DNA of 19,173 nt from Bacteroidota bacterium (lineage in GTDB: Bacteria; Bacteroidota; Bacteroidia; Flavobacteriales; Flavobacteriaceae). The DNA lies in assembly GCA_023437485.1 (NCBI GenBank), contig JAEZGB010000141.1, positions 1 through 19,173 on the forward strand, written 5' to 3'. Positions 1 through 7,945 of this stretch are shown piece by piece. Numbering within the stretch: position 1 is the stretch's first letter; every line of letters starts with the position of its first letter. The notes under the pieces were generated by a model. It had not been told where the DNA came from and ran no database searches. It saw only the letters and a list, made by a program, of their open reading frames with translations. The position numbers and the translations under genes were made by a program.

Positions 1-100
1 TTCCATCGGCGGTTTTGAACAACAAGTTACGGCGAATTGCGCATATTTTTTTACGGAAATCGTGTAATTGGGTGCGGCAAAGTTTCACGAACTTTATAAA

Positions 101-652
101 ATGGAAGACGCACTTGACAAGATCCGGGCTTTCGCCGACACCGCTCACGGCAGCCAAATGCGCAAATACACGCCCGAGCGGTACATCGTGCATCCGGTGC
201 GCGTGATGGAAACCTGCCGGAAATTCGGCGGGAGTTTTGAGGTTTTGGCGGCTGCGCTTTTGCACGATGTGTTGGAGGATACCCCCGTCTCGGCTAAGGA
301 ATTGAGGGATTTTCTGCTGACGTTGACCGATGAGCATTCGGCCGAAAAAATCGTCATTCTCGTCATCGATCTGAGCGACGTCTTTGTGAAAAGAGCCTAT
401 CCGACGCTTAACCGCCGCGCCCGAAAGAACCGCGAACTCGAGCGCTTTGTCAAAGCCGATGCCGACGCGCATACCGTCAAATACGCTGACATCTGGGACA
501 ACAGCCTGGAAATGGTGGAGATGGACCGTCACTTCGCGCCGCGGTATCTGTCGGAATCACTTCAAATATTGCGAAAGGCCGACAAGGGAAATCCGGAACT
601 TCGGGCAGTTGTTTTGAAGGCGGTGGAGGGGAGTTTGAGGGAGTTGAGGTGA
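101..652 (+). CDS. Stand-alone HD-domain phosphohydrolase, MESH1/SpoT-hydrolase-like
   Basis: A 183-residue protein that is essentially one HD domain, close in size to single-domain (p)ppGpp hydrolases (MESH1/SAH type, about 180 residues). The metal-binding set is visible: H31 in YIVHP, H55-D56 in ALLHDVLEDT, and D130 in VKYADIWDN, which corresponds to the KLAD motif of SpoT. These match the HD-superfamily ligands. No synthetase, TGS or ACT domain is present, so the expected role is cytosolic hydrolysis of (p)ppGpp or a related nucleotide; the exact substrate is inferred. I chose the ATG at 101. An in-frame TTG at 68 would add 11 residues without a conserved motif. No strong -7 element is visible upstream. 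The next gene lies on the other strand, so this gene appears monocistronic. Confidence 0.85.
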   Translation: MEDALDKIRAFADTAHGSQMRKYTPERYIVHPVRVMETCRKFGGSFEVLAAALLHDVLEDTPVSAKELRDFLLTLTDEHSAEKIVILVIDLSDVFVKRAYPTLNRRARKNRELERFVKADADAHTVKYADIWDNSLEMVEMDRHFAPRYLSESLQILRKADKGNPELRAVVLKAVEGSLRELR

Positions 653-760
653 GCTGTCAGCTATCAGCCGTCAGCTTGATTGAGTTCAACCCGAATGTTT
701 GTCGGTTCCGGACAAACTGAAAACCGTCAACAGTCGTCAGTCATCAGTCATCAGTATGAT
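653..760. repeat. Short GTCAG/ATCAG-type direct repeats and a small stem-loop
   Basis: The gap after the HD gene holds two runs of a degenerate 7-base repeat. One is at 655-675 (CTGTCAG, CTATCAG, CCGTCAG in tandem). The other is at 734-755, with CGTCAG then two copies of TCATCAG. Between them, 697-703 GTTTGTC pairs with 711-717 GACAAAC around a 7-base loop. There is no T-tract, so this is not a canonical terminator. The function is unknown; such runs look like replication-slippage or dispersed repeat material. Confidence 0.6.
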
Positions 761-765
761 TTTCG

Positions 766-1170
766 TCACCGCCCGTGATCCTCATGTGGCCGTATCATCA
801 CCACAAGACGCCCGGTATCAGTAACATAAGAAAGTATGCCGTTTTTACCGCCTTTTAGATTCATGATGGCATTACATTCAATAAAGCCGCTTGCATCGGT
901 AATTTCAATATAGTCAGGGATTTCAGAAAGATGGCCGTTGCAGGATGAGGTTAAGTTCCATCTGTCATATTCATCCCATTCTCCTTGATAATAGATGTCG
1001 CGGGTTCCATCCTTGTTGAATACAACCTTGGTCGTGGGGTCATTTTCCAAAACCCACTCGCCGAGAATTGGGTGTTCGGCTTCAGGTGCTGCCACAGGGT
1101 GCTTGTCCGCGATTTTGTCGGTGCACGAAAAGATAACTATCGATACAGTTGCAAGAGCTATTCTGTTCAT
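766..1170 (-). CDS. Small lipoprotein, unknown function (lipocalin-like in size)
   Basis: A 134-residue protein from the ATG at 1170. A hydrophobic signal peptide (residues 1-15) ends in IFSC, a plausible lipobox with C16 as the lipidated cysteine. The following TDKIADK lacks a clear acidic surface-export signal, so localisation to the inner face of the outer membrane is only inferred. The body begins with GEWVLENDPTTKVVFNKDG, which resembles the opening strand pattern of lipocalin-like small Bacteroidota lipoproteins, and contains two further cysteines (in SSCNG and FIECN). A TTG at 1179 would give three extra residues; the ATG gives a cleaner signal peptide. I do not recognise a specific family. 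It follows the asnS terminator on the same strand and is probably transcribed separately. Confidence 0.75.
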   Translation of the reverse strand: MNRIALATVSIVIFSCTDKIADKHPVAAPEAEHPILGEWVLENDPTTKVVFNKDGTRDIYYQGEWDEYDRWNLTSSCNGHLSEIPDYIEITDASGFIECNAIMNLKGGKNGILSYVTDTGRLVVMIRPHEDHGR

Positions 1171-1186
1171 TGTAAGCAAAATAACG

Positions 1187-1212
1187 AAAAAAAGCCCCGC
1201 ATCCGCGAGGCT
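1187..1212 (-). terminator. Rho-independent terminator of asnS
   Basis: On the minus strand, AGCCTCGC, loop GGAT and GCGGGGCT form an 8-bp stem with one G-T pair, followed directly by a run of T (1187-1192 on the plus strand are A). It lies 6 bases after the asnS stop codon. Confidence 0.88.
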
Positions 1213-1217
1213 AGTTT

Positions 1218-2648
1218 CTAAAATTCGGCATTCCCGGGCGTCCGCGGGAACGGGATCACGTCGCGTATGTTGCCCATTCCCGTGACGAAAAGTACGAGAC
1301 GTTCAAAGCCGAGGCCAAAGCCGGAGTGGACGGCGGTTCCAAAACGGCGGGTGTCCAGGTACCACCAAAGTTCTTCCTCGTCGATGCCGAGTTTCTGCAT
1401 CTTCTCGACCAAAACGTCGTAGCGTTCCTCACGTTGCGATCCGCCCACGATCTCACCGATTCCGGGGAATAGGATGTCCATCGCCCGGACGGTCTTGCCG
1501 TCTTCATTGAGGCGCATGTAAAACGCCTTGATATTGGCAGGATAGTCAAACAGGATCACCGGTGACTTGAAGTGTTTCTCCACGAGGTAACGCTCGTGCT
1601 CGCTTTGCAGGTCGGCGCCCCATTCGGTGATGAGGTATTGGAATTTTTTCTTTTTATTGGGCGTTGAATCCTTGAGGATGTCAATGGCTTCGGTATAGGA
1701 AACACGTTTGAAGTTATTCTCGAGCACGAAGGTCAGTTTGTCCAAAAGCTTCATCTCGCTGCGCTGGTCCTGTGGCTTTGATTTCTCCTCGTCAAGCAAA
1801 CGCGTTTCGAGGAATTTTAGATCGTCGGGGCAATTGTCGATCGCGTATTTGATGACGTATCTAATAAAATCCTCGGCCAGATCCATGTTGTCGTTGAGAT
1901 CATTGAAGGCCACTTCAGGCTCGATCATCCAAAATTCGGCGAGGTGGCGTGAAGTGTTGGAGTTCTCGGCACGGAACGTCGGACCAAAAGTATACACCTG
2001 GCCCAAAGCCATCGCATAAGTTTCGGCTTCAAGTTGTCCCGAAACGGTCAAATTGGTGTGCTTTCCGAAGAAATCCTGCTTGTAGTCGATGTTTGCGTCT
2101 TCGTTTTTGGGCAGGTTGTCCAGCGGAAGCGAAGTCACCTGGAACATCTCGCCGGCACCTTCGGCATCGGCACCCGTAATTACCGGTGTATGGACATATA
2201 CAAATCCCTTTTCACGGAAATACTGATGAATCGCAAACGCCAACGCCGACCGCACGCGCATGATAGCGCCAAATGCGTTGGTCCGCACGCGAAGGTGCGC
2301 ATTCTCGCGAAGGAATTCCAACGAGTGCTTCTTGGGTTGCATCGGGAACTTTTCGGCATCGGAATCACCTAAGATATCAAGGGTTTTCACCTGGATTTCG
2401 AACTTCTGTCCCGCACCCTGGCTTTCCACGAGGTCGCCAGTGATGGAAAGCGCGGCGCCGGTGGTAATGCGTTTCAGGGTTTCCTCAGGGGTATTTTCAA
2501 AATCCACCACACACTGAATATTGTGGATGATGGAACCGTCGTTGAGCGCGACAAACTGGTTGTTGCGAAACGTGCGGACCCAGCCGCGTACCGTGACATC
2601 CTGCATCGGCCCCGTAGCCAAAAGCAGGTCTTTAACCCTGTGTTTCAT
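1218..2648 (-). CDS. asnS: Asparaginyl-tRNA synthetase
   Basis: A class IIb aminoacyl-tRNA synthetase that charges tRNA-Asn with asparagine. From the ATG at 2648 it has 476 residues, close to the 466 of E. coli AsnS. The N-terminal OB-fold anticodon-binding domain (about residues 15-110) contains VTVRGWVRTFRNNQFVALNDGS. The catalytic domain carries motif 2 as FRAENSNTSRHLAEFW and motif 3 as GFGLGFERLVLFV, and ends IPFPRTPGNAEF. The HLAEFWMIEPE context is typical of AsnRS rather than AspRS. The reading frame is open 33 codons further upstream, but that part is repeat-derived and lies upstream of the predicted -7 element, so it is not translated. A clear terminator follows. Confidence 0.97.
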   Translation of the reverse strand: MKHRVKDLLLATGPMQDVTVRGWVRTFRNNQFVALNDGSIIHNIQCVVDFENTPEETLKRITTGAALSITGDLVESQGAGQKFEIQVKTLDILGDSDAEKFPMQPKKHSLEFLRENAHLRVRTNAFGAIMRVRSALAFAIHQYFREKGFVYVHTPVITGADAEGAGEMFQVTSLPLDNLPKNEDANIDYKQDFFGKHTNLTVSGQLEAETYAMALGQVYTFGPTFRAENSNTSRHLAEFWMIEPEVAFNDLNDNMDLAEDFIRYVIKYAIDNCPDDLKFLETRLLDEEKSKPQDQRSEMKLLDKLTFVLENNFKRVSYTEAIDILKDSTPNKKKKFQYLITEWGADLQSEHERYLVEKHFKSPVILFDYPANIKAFYMRLNEDGKTVRAMDILFPGIGEIVGGSQREERYDVLVEKMQKLGIDEEELWWYLDTRRFGTAVHSGFGLGFERLVLFVTGMGNIRDVIPFPRTPGNAEF

Positions 2649-2667
2649 AGGAAGTGATTTGCGGAGG

Positions 2668-2675
2668 CAAAGATA
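2668..2675 (-). promoter_or_regulatory. Flavobacterial -7 element of asnS
   Basis: TATCTTTG on the minus strand matches the Bacteroidota -7 consensus TAnnTTTG. It ends 19 bases before the asnS ATG, predicting a leader of about 13 bases. No good TTG -33 element is seen; that position falls in the AT-rich repeat. Confidence 0.65.
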
Positions 2676-2680
2676 GTTTT

Positions 2681-2790
2681 TGAATTTGAAAATTTGAAGA
2701 TTTGAAAATTTGAAGATTAATTTAAAGGCAATGGTACAGACATCCAATTAGAATGTCATTTTCAAATTGCTCATTTTCAAATTTTCAAAT
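2681..2790. repeat. AT-rich TTTGAAAATTTGAAGA repeats in inverted arrangement
   Basis: 2685-2700 and 2701-2716 are two perfect tandem copies of the 16-mer TTTGAAAATTTGAAGA. From 2757 to 2790 the related unit recurs in the opposite orientation (CATTTTCAAATTGC, then CATTTTCAAATTTTCAAAT). The two blocks flank about 40 bp of unique sequence and fill the gap between the asnS start and the stop codon of the MMPL gene. Transcripts reading through could fold the two blocks together. Confidence 0.7.
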
Positions 2791-5198
2791 TACTTTTCCT
2801 CAATCCGGTCAATCTCCTCATCGCTGTGTTCGATGATGTCAATCTTGGGCTCGATGAATTCCTGTTTGTTGGCGAGTGTCTTGTTAAGGGTGAGCACCAG
2901 CGCGGGCAATAGCATCAGGTTGGAAAGCATGCCAAAGAAAAGCGTGATCGATACAAGTCCGCCCAGGGCGATGGTTCCTCCGAAACTCGAGAGCATGAAA
3001 ACCGAGAACCCGAAAAACAACACGATCGAAGTGTAAAACATGCTCAGACCGGCCTCGCTGAAAGTTGCATATACCGATTTGCGGATGCGCCAGTTGTTTT
3101 TCTTGAGCTCTTCGCGATACTGCGCCAGGAATCGGATGGTGTCGTCCACCGAAAGACCGAACGCGATCCCGAATACCAAAATGGTTGACGGCTTGAGCGG
3201 AATGTCCAAAAAGCCCATGATTCCCGCGGTCAGCATAAGCGGAAGCATATTCGGTATAAGCGAAACCAGGACCATCTTAACCGATCTGAACATGAACGCC
3301 ACCAATATGGAGGTCAGGAAAAAGGCAAACACCAGGGAGGAAAGCAGGTTGTCGAGAAGATAACCGGTGCCTTTTTGGAAAACCAGTGGTTTGCCCGTTA
3401 TCGAGACGGTGTAGCGGTCAGGCGGGAAGAGCTTGTCGGCCTTTTCGCGAAGCTTTTGTTCGATGATGGCCACATCCTGACCCGTTTCGTCCTTCATGAA
3501 CGTCGTAATCCGGGCAAATTGGCCCGTTGAATCGACATAGCTCTTCATCAGATCGCCGCGACCCTGGGCCGCCCTTTTGGCATACGACAGGATGAAATTT
3601 TGTTCCTGCGGTGTGGGAAGCTGGTAATATTCGGGGTTGCCGTTGTAATAGGCCTGCTTGGAGTATTTGACCAAACTCACGATAGATACCGGCGCTGAAA
3701 GCTGCGGGATCTCGGCGATGGTCTCCTCGAGTTCCTCCATCCGGTTGAGGGTAGCAAGCTTCATGACCCCACGCTTGCGTTTGGTGTCGATCATGATCTC
3801 CAGCGGCATCACGCCGTCAAATTCATTTTCAAAAAATTCGATGTCCCTGAAAAAACCGGTGTCCTTGGGCATGTCTTCAATCAGGCTGCCGGAAATTCGC
3901 ATTTCGTAAATTCCGATGATCGAAATCACCAGCAATAGAATCGCAGCAACATAAATAGAGAACCGGTTGTACTTGACCGTATTGAGAACCCAGGTCATGA
4001 AACCCTGCACCGAACCACGTTCCAAATGCCTGATGTGGCGGTCCTTTGGCGGCGGAATATAGCTATGGACAACGGGAATCACAATCATCGAGAGCACGAA
4101 CAGCGCCAGGATATTGATCGAGGTCACGACTCCAAACTCAATCAGCAACACATTGTTTGACGAAACAAAGGTGGCAAACCCGATGGCAGTGGTTACGTTA
4201 GTCATCAGCATGGCCATGCCCACCTTGGTGGTAACACGTTGCAAGGCCTTGACCTTATTGCGGTGGACCTTGTATTCCTGATGGTATTTGTTGGTCAAAA
4301 AGACGCAATTCGGGACGCCGATGACGATTATCAGTGAGGGAACGAGGGCTGTCAGGATCGTGATTTCATATCGTAGAAGGCCCAAAACGCCAAAGGACCA
4401 CATCACCCCGATGATGACGATTCCCAAGGTGATCATCGTTGCGCGGAAACTTCTAAAAAAGAAAAAGAAAAGCAGCGAAGTCACCAGCAGCGCGGCTCCG
4501 ATAAAGATGCCGATTTCGTCCAGGATGGTTTCGGCATTTAGCGTCCGGATGTACGGCATTCCCGAAACGCGGAGGTCAATTCCGGTTTCGGATTCGTATT
4601 TTTCAATTATCGGGACCAGATGCTCTACTACAAAATCCTTGCGCGCCGGCGTGTTGACGATTTCCCTTTTGAGGTAAACCGCGCTGCGGATGGTCCCCGA
4701 TTGGGCGTTATAAAGCAATCCGCGGTAAAAGGGCAATCGGTTAAATAGCGTTGATCGTGCCGAATCCAACTGGGCTTTGCTGAGCTGGCCTTCAGGGAGC
4801 AAAGCTTTAAGTTCAAATTTTGCCAGCGAATCGTTTTTGATAAGAACCTGCAGATCTTCAATTGAAACCGCCAGGTCAACTTCAGGCGCCGCTTTGATCT
4901 CCTTCATCATCCGGTTCCAGGCGGCAAAGGCCTCAGGGCTGAAAAATTTCGGGTCTTTGGCGCCAATGACAATCAGGTTGCCCTCCTCGCCAAACTTCGC
5001 GAGAAAAGCATCGTATTCAACATTGACGGGATTGTCCTTGGGAAGAAGGTTGGCCTCGGTATAAGTGAATTTGATGTGCCGCCATTGGAGCGCGAGCAAA
5101 ATCGTCACGACCCCGATGCCGATGAGCATCGCAGTCCTGTTACGGAGCACAATCCTGGCCAGTAATGACCAGAATCCAAGGCTGAACCACTTTACCAT
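2790..5198 (-). CDS. MMPL/RND-superfamily exporter (HAE3-like)
   Basis: An 802-residue inner-membrane protein with the duplicated RND layout. TM1 is at about residues 23-40, followed by a large periplasmic loop to about 225. Next comes a block of closely spaced membrane segments (for example ALLVTSLLFFFFFRSF), a second periplasmic loop, and a second membrane block containing GLSVDDTIRFLAQYREE. The last is the acidic motif of the second sterol-sensing-like MMPL domain, expected to couple transport to protons. This layout is typical of MMPL family transporters that move lipids or other hydrophobic compounds; the substrate is unknown. The C-terminal tail is short and acidic (HSDEEIDRIEEK). I chose the ATG at 5198. 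A TTG start at 5234 would lie upstream of the predicted -7 element at 5218-5225. No partner membrane-fusion or outer-membrane gene is adjacent. Confidence 0.9.
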   Translation of the reverse strand: MVKWFSLGFWSLLARIVLRNRTAMLIGIGVVTILLALQWRHIKFTYTEANLLPKDNPVNVEYDAFLAKFGEEGNLIVIGAKDPKFFSPEAFAAWNRMMKEIKAAPEVDLAVSIEDLQVLIKNDSLAKFELKALLPEGQLSKAQLDSARSTLFNRLPFYRGLLYNAQSGTIRSAVYLKREIVNTPARKDFVVEHLVPIIEKYESETGIDLRVSGMPYIRTLNAETILDEIGIFIGAALLVTSLLFFFFFRSFRATMITLGIVIIGVMWSFGVLGLLRYEITILTALVPSLIIVIGVPNCVFLTNKYHQEYKVHRNKVKALQRVTTKVGMAMLMTNVTTAIGFATFVSSNNVLLIEFGVVTSINILALFVLSMIVIPVVHSYIPPPKDRHIRHLERGSVQGFMTWVLNTVKYNRFSIYVAAILLLVISIIGIYEMRISGSLIEDMPKDTGFFRDIEFFENEFDGVMPLEIMIDTKRKRGVMKLATLNRMEELEETIAEIPQLSAPVSIVSLVKYSKQAYYNGNPEYYQLPTPQEQNFILSYAKRAAQGRGDLMKSYVDSTGQFARITTFMKDETGQDVAIIEQKLREKADKLFPPDRYTVSITGKPLVFQKGTGYLLDNLLSSLVFAFFLTSILVAFMFRSVKMVLVSLIPNMLPLMLTAGIMGFLDIPLKPSTILVFGIAFGLSVDDTIRFLAQYREELKKNNWRIRKSVYATFSEAGLSMFYTSIVLFFGFSVFMLSSFGGTIALGGLVSITLFFGMLSNLMLLPALVLTLNKTLANKQEFIEPKIDIIEHSDEEIDRIEEK

Positions 5199-5217
5199 AC
5201 TGTTTTTTAAGCGCGTG

Positions 5218-5225
5218 CAAAGGTA
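5218..5225 (-). promoter_or_regulatory. Flavobacterial -7 element of the MMPL gene
   Basis: TACCTTTG on the minus strand fits TAnnTTTG and ends 20 bases before the ATG at 5198. No convincing -33 TTG is found at 17-23 bases upstream. The element sits inside the upstream open frame, which argues for the shorter protein. Confidence 0.6.
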
Positions 5226-5319
5226 TGGAATCAAAGGGGAAATTAGTGGGCGCGCTCCAAATTTCCACGGCTGCTGAGGTTAATTTTGCAGGGCGGTGAT
5301 AATCTCGTTTCGGAATTTC

Positions 5320-5327
5320 TATATTTG
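5320..5327 (+). promoter_or_regulatory. Flavobacterial -7 element of the antiporter/SMR operon
   Basis: TATATTTG matches TAnnTTTG, 27 bases before the ATG at 5355. A second match, TAATTTTG, lies at 5281-5288. Neither has a clear TTG -33 element at standard spacing. The 156-base gap between the divergent MMPL and antiporter starts therefore holds promoters in both directions. Confidence 0.6.
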
Positions 5328-5354
5328 GTTCGCCAATCATAATGTTGCCTACCT

Positions 5355-7622
5355 ATGAAGCAGTTCAGGAATTCGCTGTTCTACATTACCGTAACGGGCG
5401 GATTCTCAGCATTGATCTATATTTTGATCACGCAGGGGAAGCATCTTGAATTGGGCCGGGAGATTGTACGCGCCAACGGCACGGGCTCACAGTGGGACCA
5501 GTTTACTGATTCCATGCAGCACAATTTGGGTCATCCGCTGGCCATTTTGCTGGCCCAGATCATTGCGATTATCTTTGTCGCCAGATTTTTCGGATGGATC
5601 TTCCGCAAGATCGGCCAGCCTACCGTAATTGGCGAAATGGTGGCCGGGATCGTGCTGGGACCCTCGCTTTTGGGACTGTATTTTCCCGAGTATTCCAACC
5701 TTCTTTTTCCTGTCGAATCATTGGGAAATTTACAGTTCCTGAGTCAGATCGGGCTGATATTTTTCATGTTTGTCATTGGGATGGAACTGGACCTTGGCGC
5801 GCTCAAGAACAAGGCCAACGACGCGGTGGTCATTAGCCACGCAAGTATTATCATCCCCTTTACATTGGGCACGGCGCTCGCTTTTTTTATTTATGAGCAA
5901 TACGCGCCGCCAACGGTCGATTTTACTTCGTTTGCGCTGTTTTTGGGCATTGCGATGAGCATCACCGCCTTTCCTGTCCTGGCCCGGATTGTGCAGGAAC
6001 GCGGAATCCACAAAACCTACCTGGGGCAAGTTGTAATTACCTGCGCCGCCGCCGATGACATTACCGCCTGGTGCCTTTTGGCAGCGGTGATCGCCATTGT
6101 CAAGGCCGGCAGTTTTGGCAGTTCGCTTTATATCATCCTGCTTGCGGTGGCCTATGTGATCCTGATGCTCAAGGTGGTGCGGCCATTTTTAAAACGCGTC
6201 GGAGATTTGAAACACTCCCGCGAGAGTCTTTCCAAACCGGTGGTCGCGATCTTTCTGCTTACGCTGATCATCTCGTCATACGTTACTGAAGTCATTGGGA
6301 TCCATGCGCTTTTCGGGGCGTTTATGGCCGGTGCGATCATGCCGGAGAACACCCGGTTCAGAAGCGTTTTAATTGAAAAAGTCGAAGATGTCTCGGTCAT
6401 ACTGTTGCTTCCGCTGTTTTTTGTGTTTACCGGGCTGCGGACACAAATCGGGATTGTCAATGACCCCGGGATGCTCAAGATCACCGCCCTGATCATACTG
6501 GTTGCGGTGGCCGGAAAGTTTTTTGGCAGTGCGCTTGCCGCGAAGTTCGTGGGGCAAAATTGGAGGGATTCGCTCACCATCGGCGCGTTGATGAACACGC
6601 GGGGCCTTATGGAACTTGTAGTGCTAAACATCGGCTATGACCTGGGAGTGCTCACCACCGAGGTCTTTACCATGATGGTGATCATGGCCCTGGTAACCAC
6701 ATTTATGACCGGGCCCGCGCTGGATCTGGTCAATTACATCTTCAAGACCCGTGAGCCGATTTTCCCGGAAATGGAAAAACCCGGCGAATACAAAGTGCTC
6801 ATTTCTTTTGGCACTCCCGAGCGGGGCCGATCGCTATTGCGGATGGCACATGCGCTTGTGAGGCGGGAAGACCAGCCCGTGGTAACTGCGATGCACCTTA
6901 CGCTGAGCAATGAGTTGCACACTTTTGACCTTGAGGAACAGGAGCGGAGAAGCTTTTTGCCCATCATAACTGAGTCAGAGGCGTTGAACCAGAGGGTCGT
7001 GACACTTTTCAAGGCCTCGAACGATATCGATTCGGACATTGCCGAAATTGCAAACCAGGGACAGTATGACCTGCTTCTTGTCGGGCTTGGGCAATCCATT
7101 TTTGACGGGACGCTGCTGGGGCGTTTGCTTGGCTACACAACGCGCATCATCAACCCTGACCGCCTAATTGACAAATTCATCGGGAAAGAAGGGCTTTTTG
7201 AAAATTCGCCGTTTGACGAGAGCACCCGGCAAATCGTTTCCAAAACCCGAATACCGGTGGGAATATTGGTCGATAAGAATTTTGAAAGCCTGGAAAACGT
7301 GCTCATTCCGGTATTCAGCCAGCACGATTCGTTCCTGGTTACTTACGCCGAAAGGCTTATTCGCAACAACAACTCTCGCGTAACCTTCGCTGACCCTGCG
7401 AGTTCGGTATCGCAACACGATGCGGTTTCGCTTGCCATCGAGGCCATCACCGCGAGGCATCCTTCAAATGTACAAACCCTTCCCGACGGCAATCCCGGTA
7501 CGGATTTGCTAAATCAGCAGGATGTGGTGATCATCAGCCTTGATAGCTGGAAAAAACTAGTAGACTCACAAGTGGGTTGGCTGTCGCACATTCCGTCGGT
7601 TTTAATAATTAAGCCTTCATGA
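5355..7622 (+). CDS. CPA2-family cation:proton antiporter with C-terminal USP-like region
   Basis: A 755-residue protein. A first hydrophobic segment (about residues 8-27) is followed by a Na+/H+ exchanger domain (about 55-460). Its signatures are GQPTVIGEMVAGIVLGPSLLG split across residues 86-106, FMFVIGMELDL, the acidic pair D234-D235 in AADDITAW, GAFMAGAIMP, and NTRGLMELVVL near 414-424. The adjacent Asp pair is the ion-binding feature of electrogenic CPA2 exchangers, in contrast to the KefB/KefC type. The soluble C-terminus from about residue 478 (EYKVLISFGTPERG) looks like a universal-stress-protein-type domain and probably regulates transport from the cytosol. It should exchange Na+ or K+ for protons; ion specificity cannot be read from sequence. 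The stop codon overlaps the start of the SMR gene (ATGA), indicating translational coupling. Confidence 0.9.
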   Translation: MKQFRNSLFYITVTGGFSALIYILITQGKHLELGREIVRANGTGSQWDQFTDSMQHNLGHPLAILLAQIIAIIFVARFFGWIFRKIGQPTVIGEMVAGIVLGPSLLGLYFPEYSNLLFPVESLGNLQFLSQIGLIFFMFVIGMELDLGALKNKANDAVVISHASIIIPFTLGTALAFFIYEQYAPPTVDFTSFALFLGIAMSITAFPVLARIVQERGIHKTYLGQVVITCAAADDITAWCLLAAVIAIVKAGSFGSSLYIILLAVAYVILMLKVVRPFLKRVGDLKHSRESLSKPVVAIFLLTLIISSYVTEVIGIHALFGAFMAGAIMPENTRFRSVLIEKVEDVSVILLLPLFFVFTGLRTQIGIVNDPGMLKITALIILVAVAGKFFGSALAAKFVGQNWRDSLTIGALMNTRGLMELVVLNIGYDLGVLTTEVFTMMVIMALVTTFMTGPALDLVNYIFKTREPIFPEMEKPGEYKVLISFGTPERGRSLLRMAHALVRREDQPVVTAMHLTLSNELHTFDLEEQERRSFLPIITESEALNQRVVTLFKASNDIDSDIAEIANQGQYDLLLVGLGQSIFDGTLLGRLLGYTTRIINPDRLIDKFIGKEGLFENSPFDESTRQIVSKTRIPVGILVDKNFESLENVLIPVFSQHDSFLVTYAERLIRNNNSRVTFADPASSVSQHDAVSLAIEAITARHPSNVQTLPDGNPGTDLLNQQDVVIISLDSWKKLVDSQVGWLSHIPSVLIIKPS

Positions 7623-7945
7623 ATTGGATCATCTTAATCATCGCCGGGCTTTTTGAGGTAGGTTTCGCCATGTGTTTGGGCAAGGCAAGGGAAACCCAGG
7701 GAGCGGCTTCAACACTATGGCTGGCAGGCTTTTTAATTTGCCTCACCATCAGTATGGTGTTGCTTTACAAGGCCACACAAACCCTGCCCATTGGAACGGC
7801 TTACGCGGTTTGGACAGGAATTGGGGCCGTAGGAAGCGTAATCATCGGTATATTTTTGTTCAAGGAACCGGCCACCTTTTGGCGAATATTTTTCCTGACA
7901 ACCCTTATTGGCTCCATCATAGGCTTAAAGGCCGTTTCTTCTTAA
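7619..7945 (+). CDS. SMR-family exporter, SugE/Gdx-like
   Basis: A 108-residue, four-helix small multidrug resistance protein. E13 in AGLFEVGF is the universal SMR proton/substrate site. LPIGTAYAVWTGIGAVG (residues 56-72) is the signature of the SugE/Gdx branch, whose studied members export guanidinium, rather than of EmrE. S45, Y62 and W65 align with Gdx substrate-site residues. The usual W16 is F16 here, so the guanidinium assignment is an inference. It starts inside the antiporter stop codon (ATGA overlap), so the two genes form an operon. SMR proteins act as dual-topology dimers, and sometimes as paired genes; no second SMR gene is present. Its TAA overlaps the stop codon of the convergent DUF5686 gene. 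Confidence 0.9.
   Translation: MNWIILIIAGLFEVGFAMCLGKARETQGAASTLWLAGFLICLTISMVLLYKATQTLPIGTAYAVWTGIGAVGSVIIGIFLFKEPATFWRIFFLTTLIGSIIGLKAVSS

Noticed and set aside
1..100. Start of a divergent minus-strand gene (ATG at position 6)
   Set aside because: Only about two codons would be inside the window and no clear promoter element is present.
653..760. CRISPR-like repeats
   Set aside because: Units are only 7 bases, degenerate and without spacers; they are simple tandem repeats.
2649..2747. N-terminal extension of AsnS by 33 residues
   Set aside because: The extra codons are AT-rich repeat sequence (FKFSNLQIFKFKN) and lie over the predicted -7 element. The ATG at 2648 begins the recognisable AsnRS fold.
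5199..5234. TTG start of the MMPL gene at 5234
   Set aside because: It would place the start codon upstream of the TACCTTTG promoter element; the ATG at 5198 is in the normal position.
5226..5354. Guanidine riboswitch for the SMR operon
   Set aside because: No ACGR-type paired hairpins or other guanidine aptamer core was recognised upstream of the antiporter, and the SMR gene itself has no leader.
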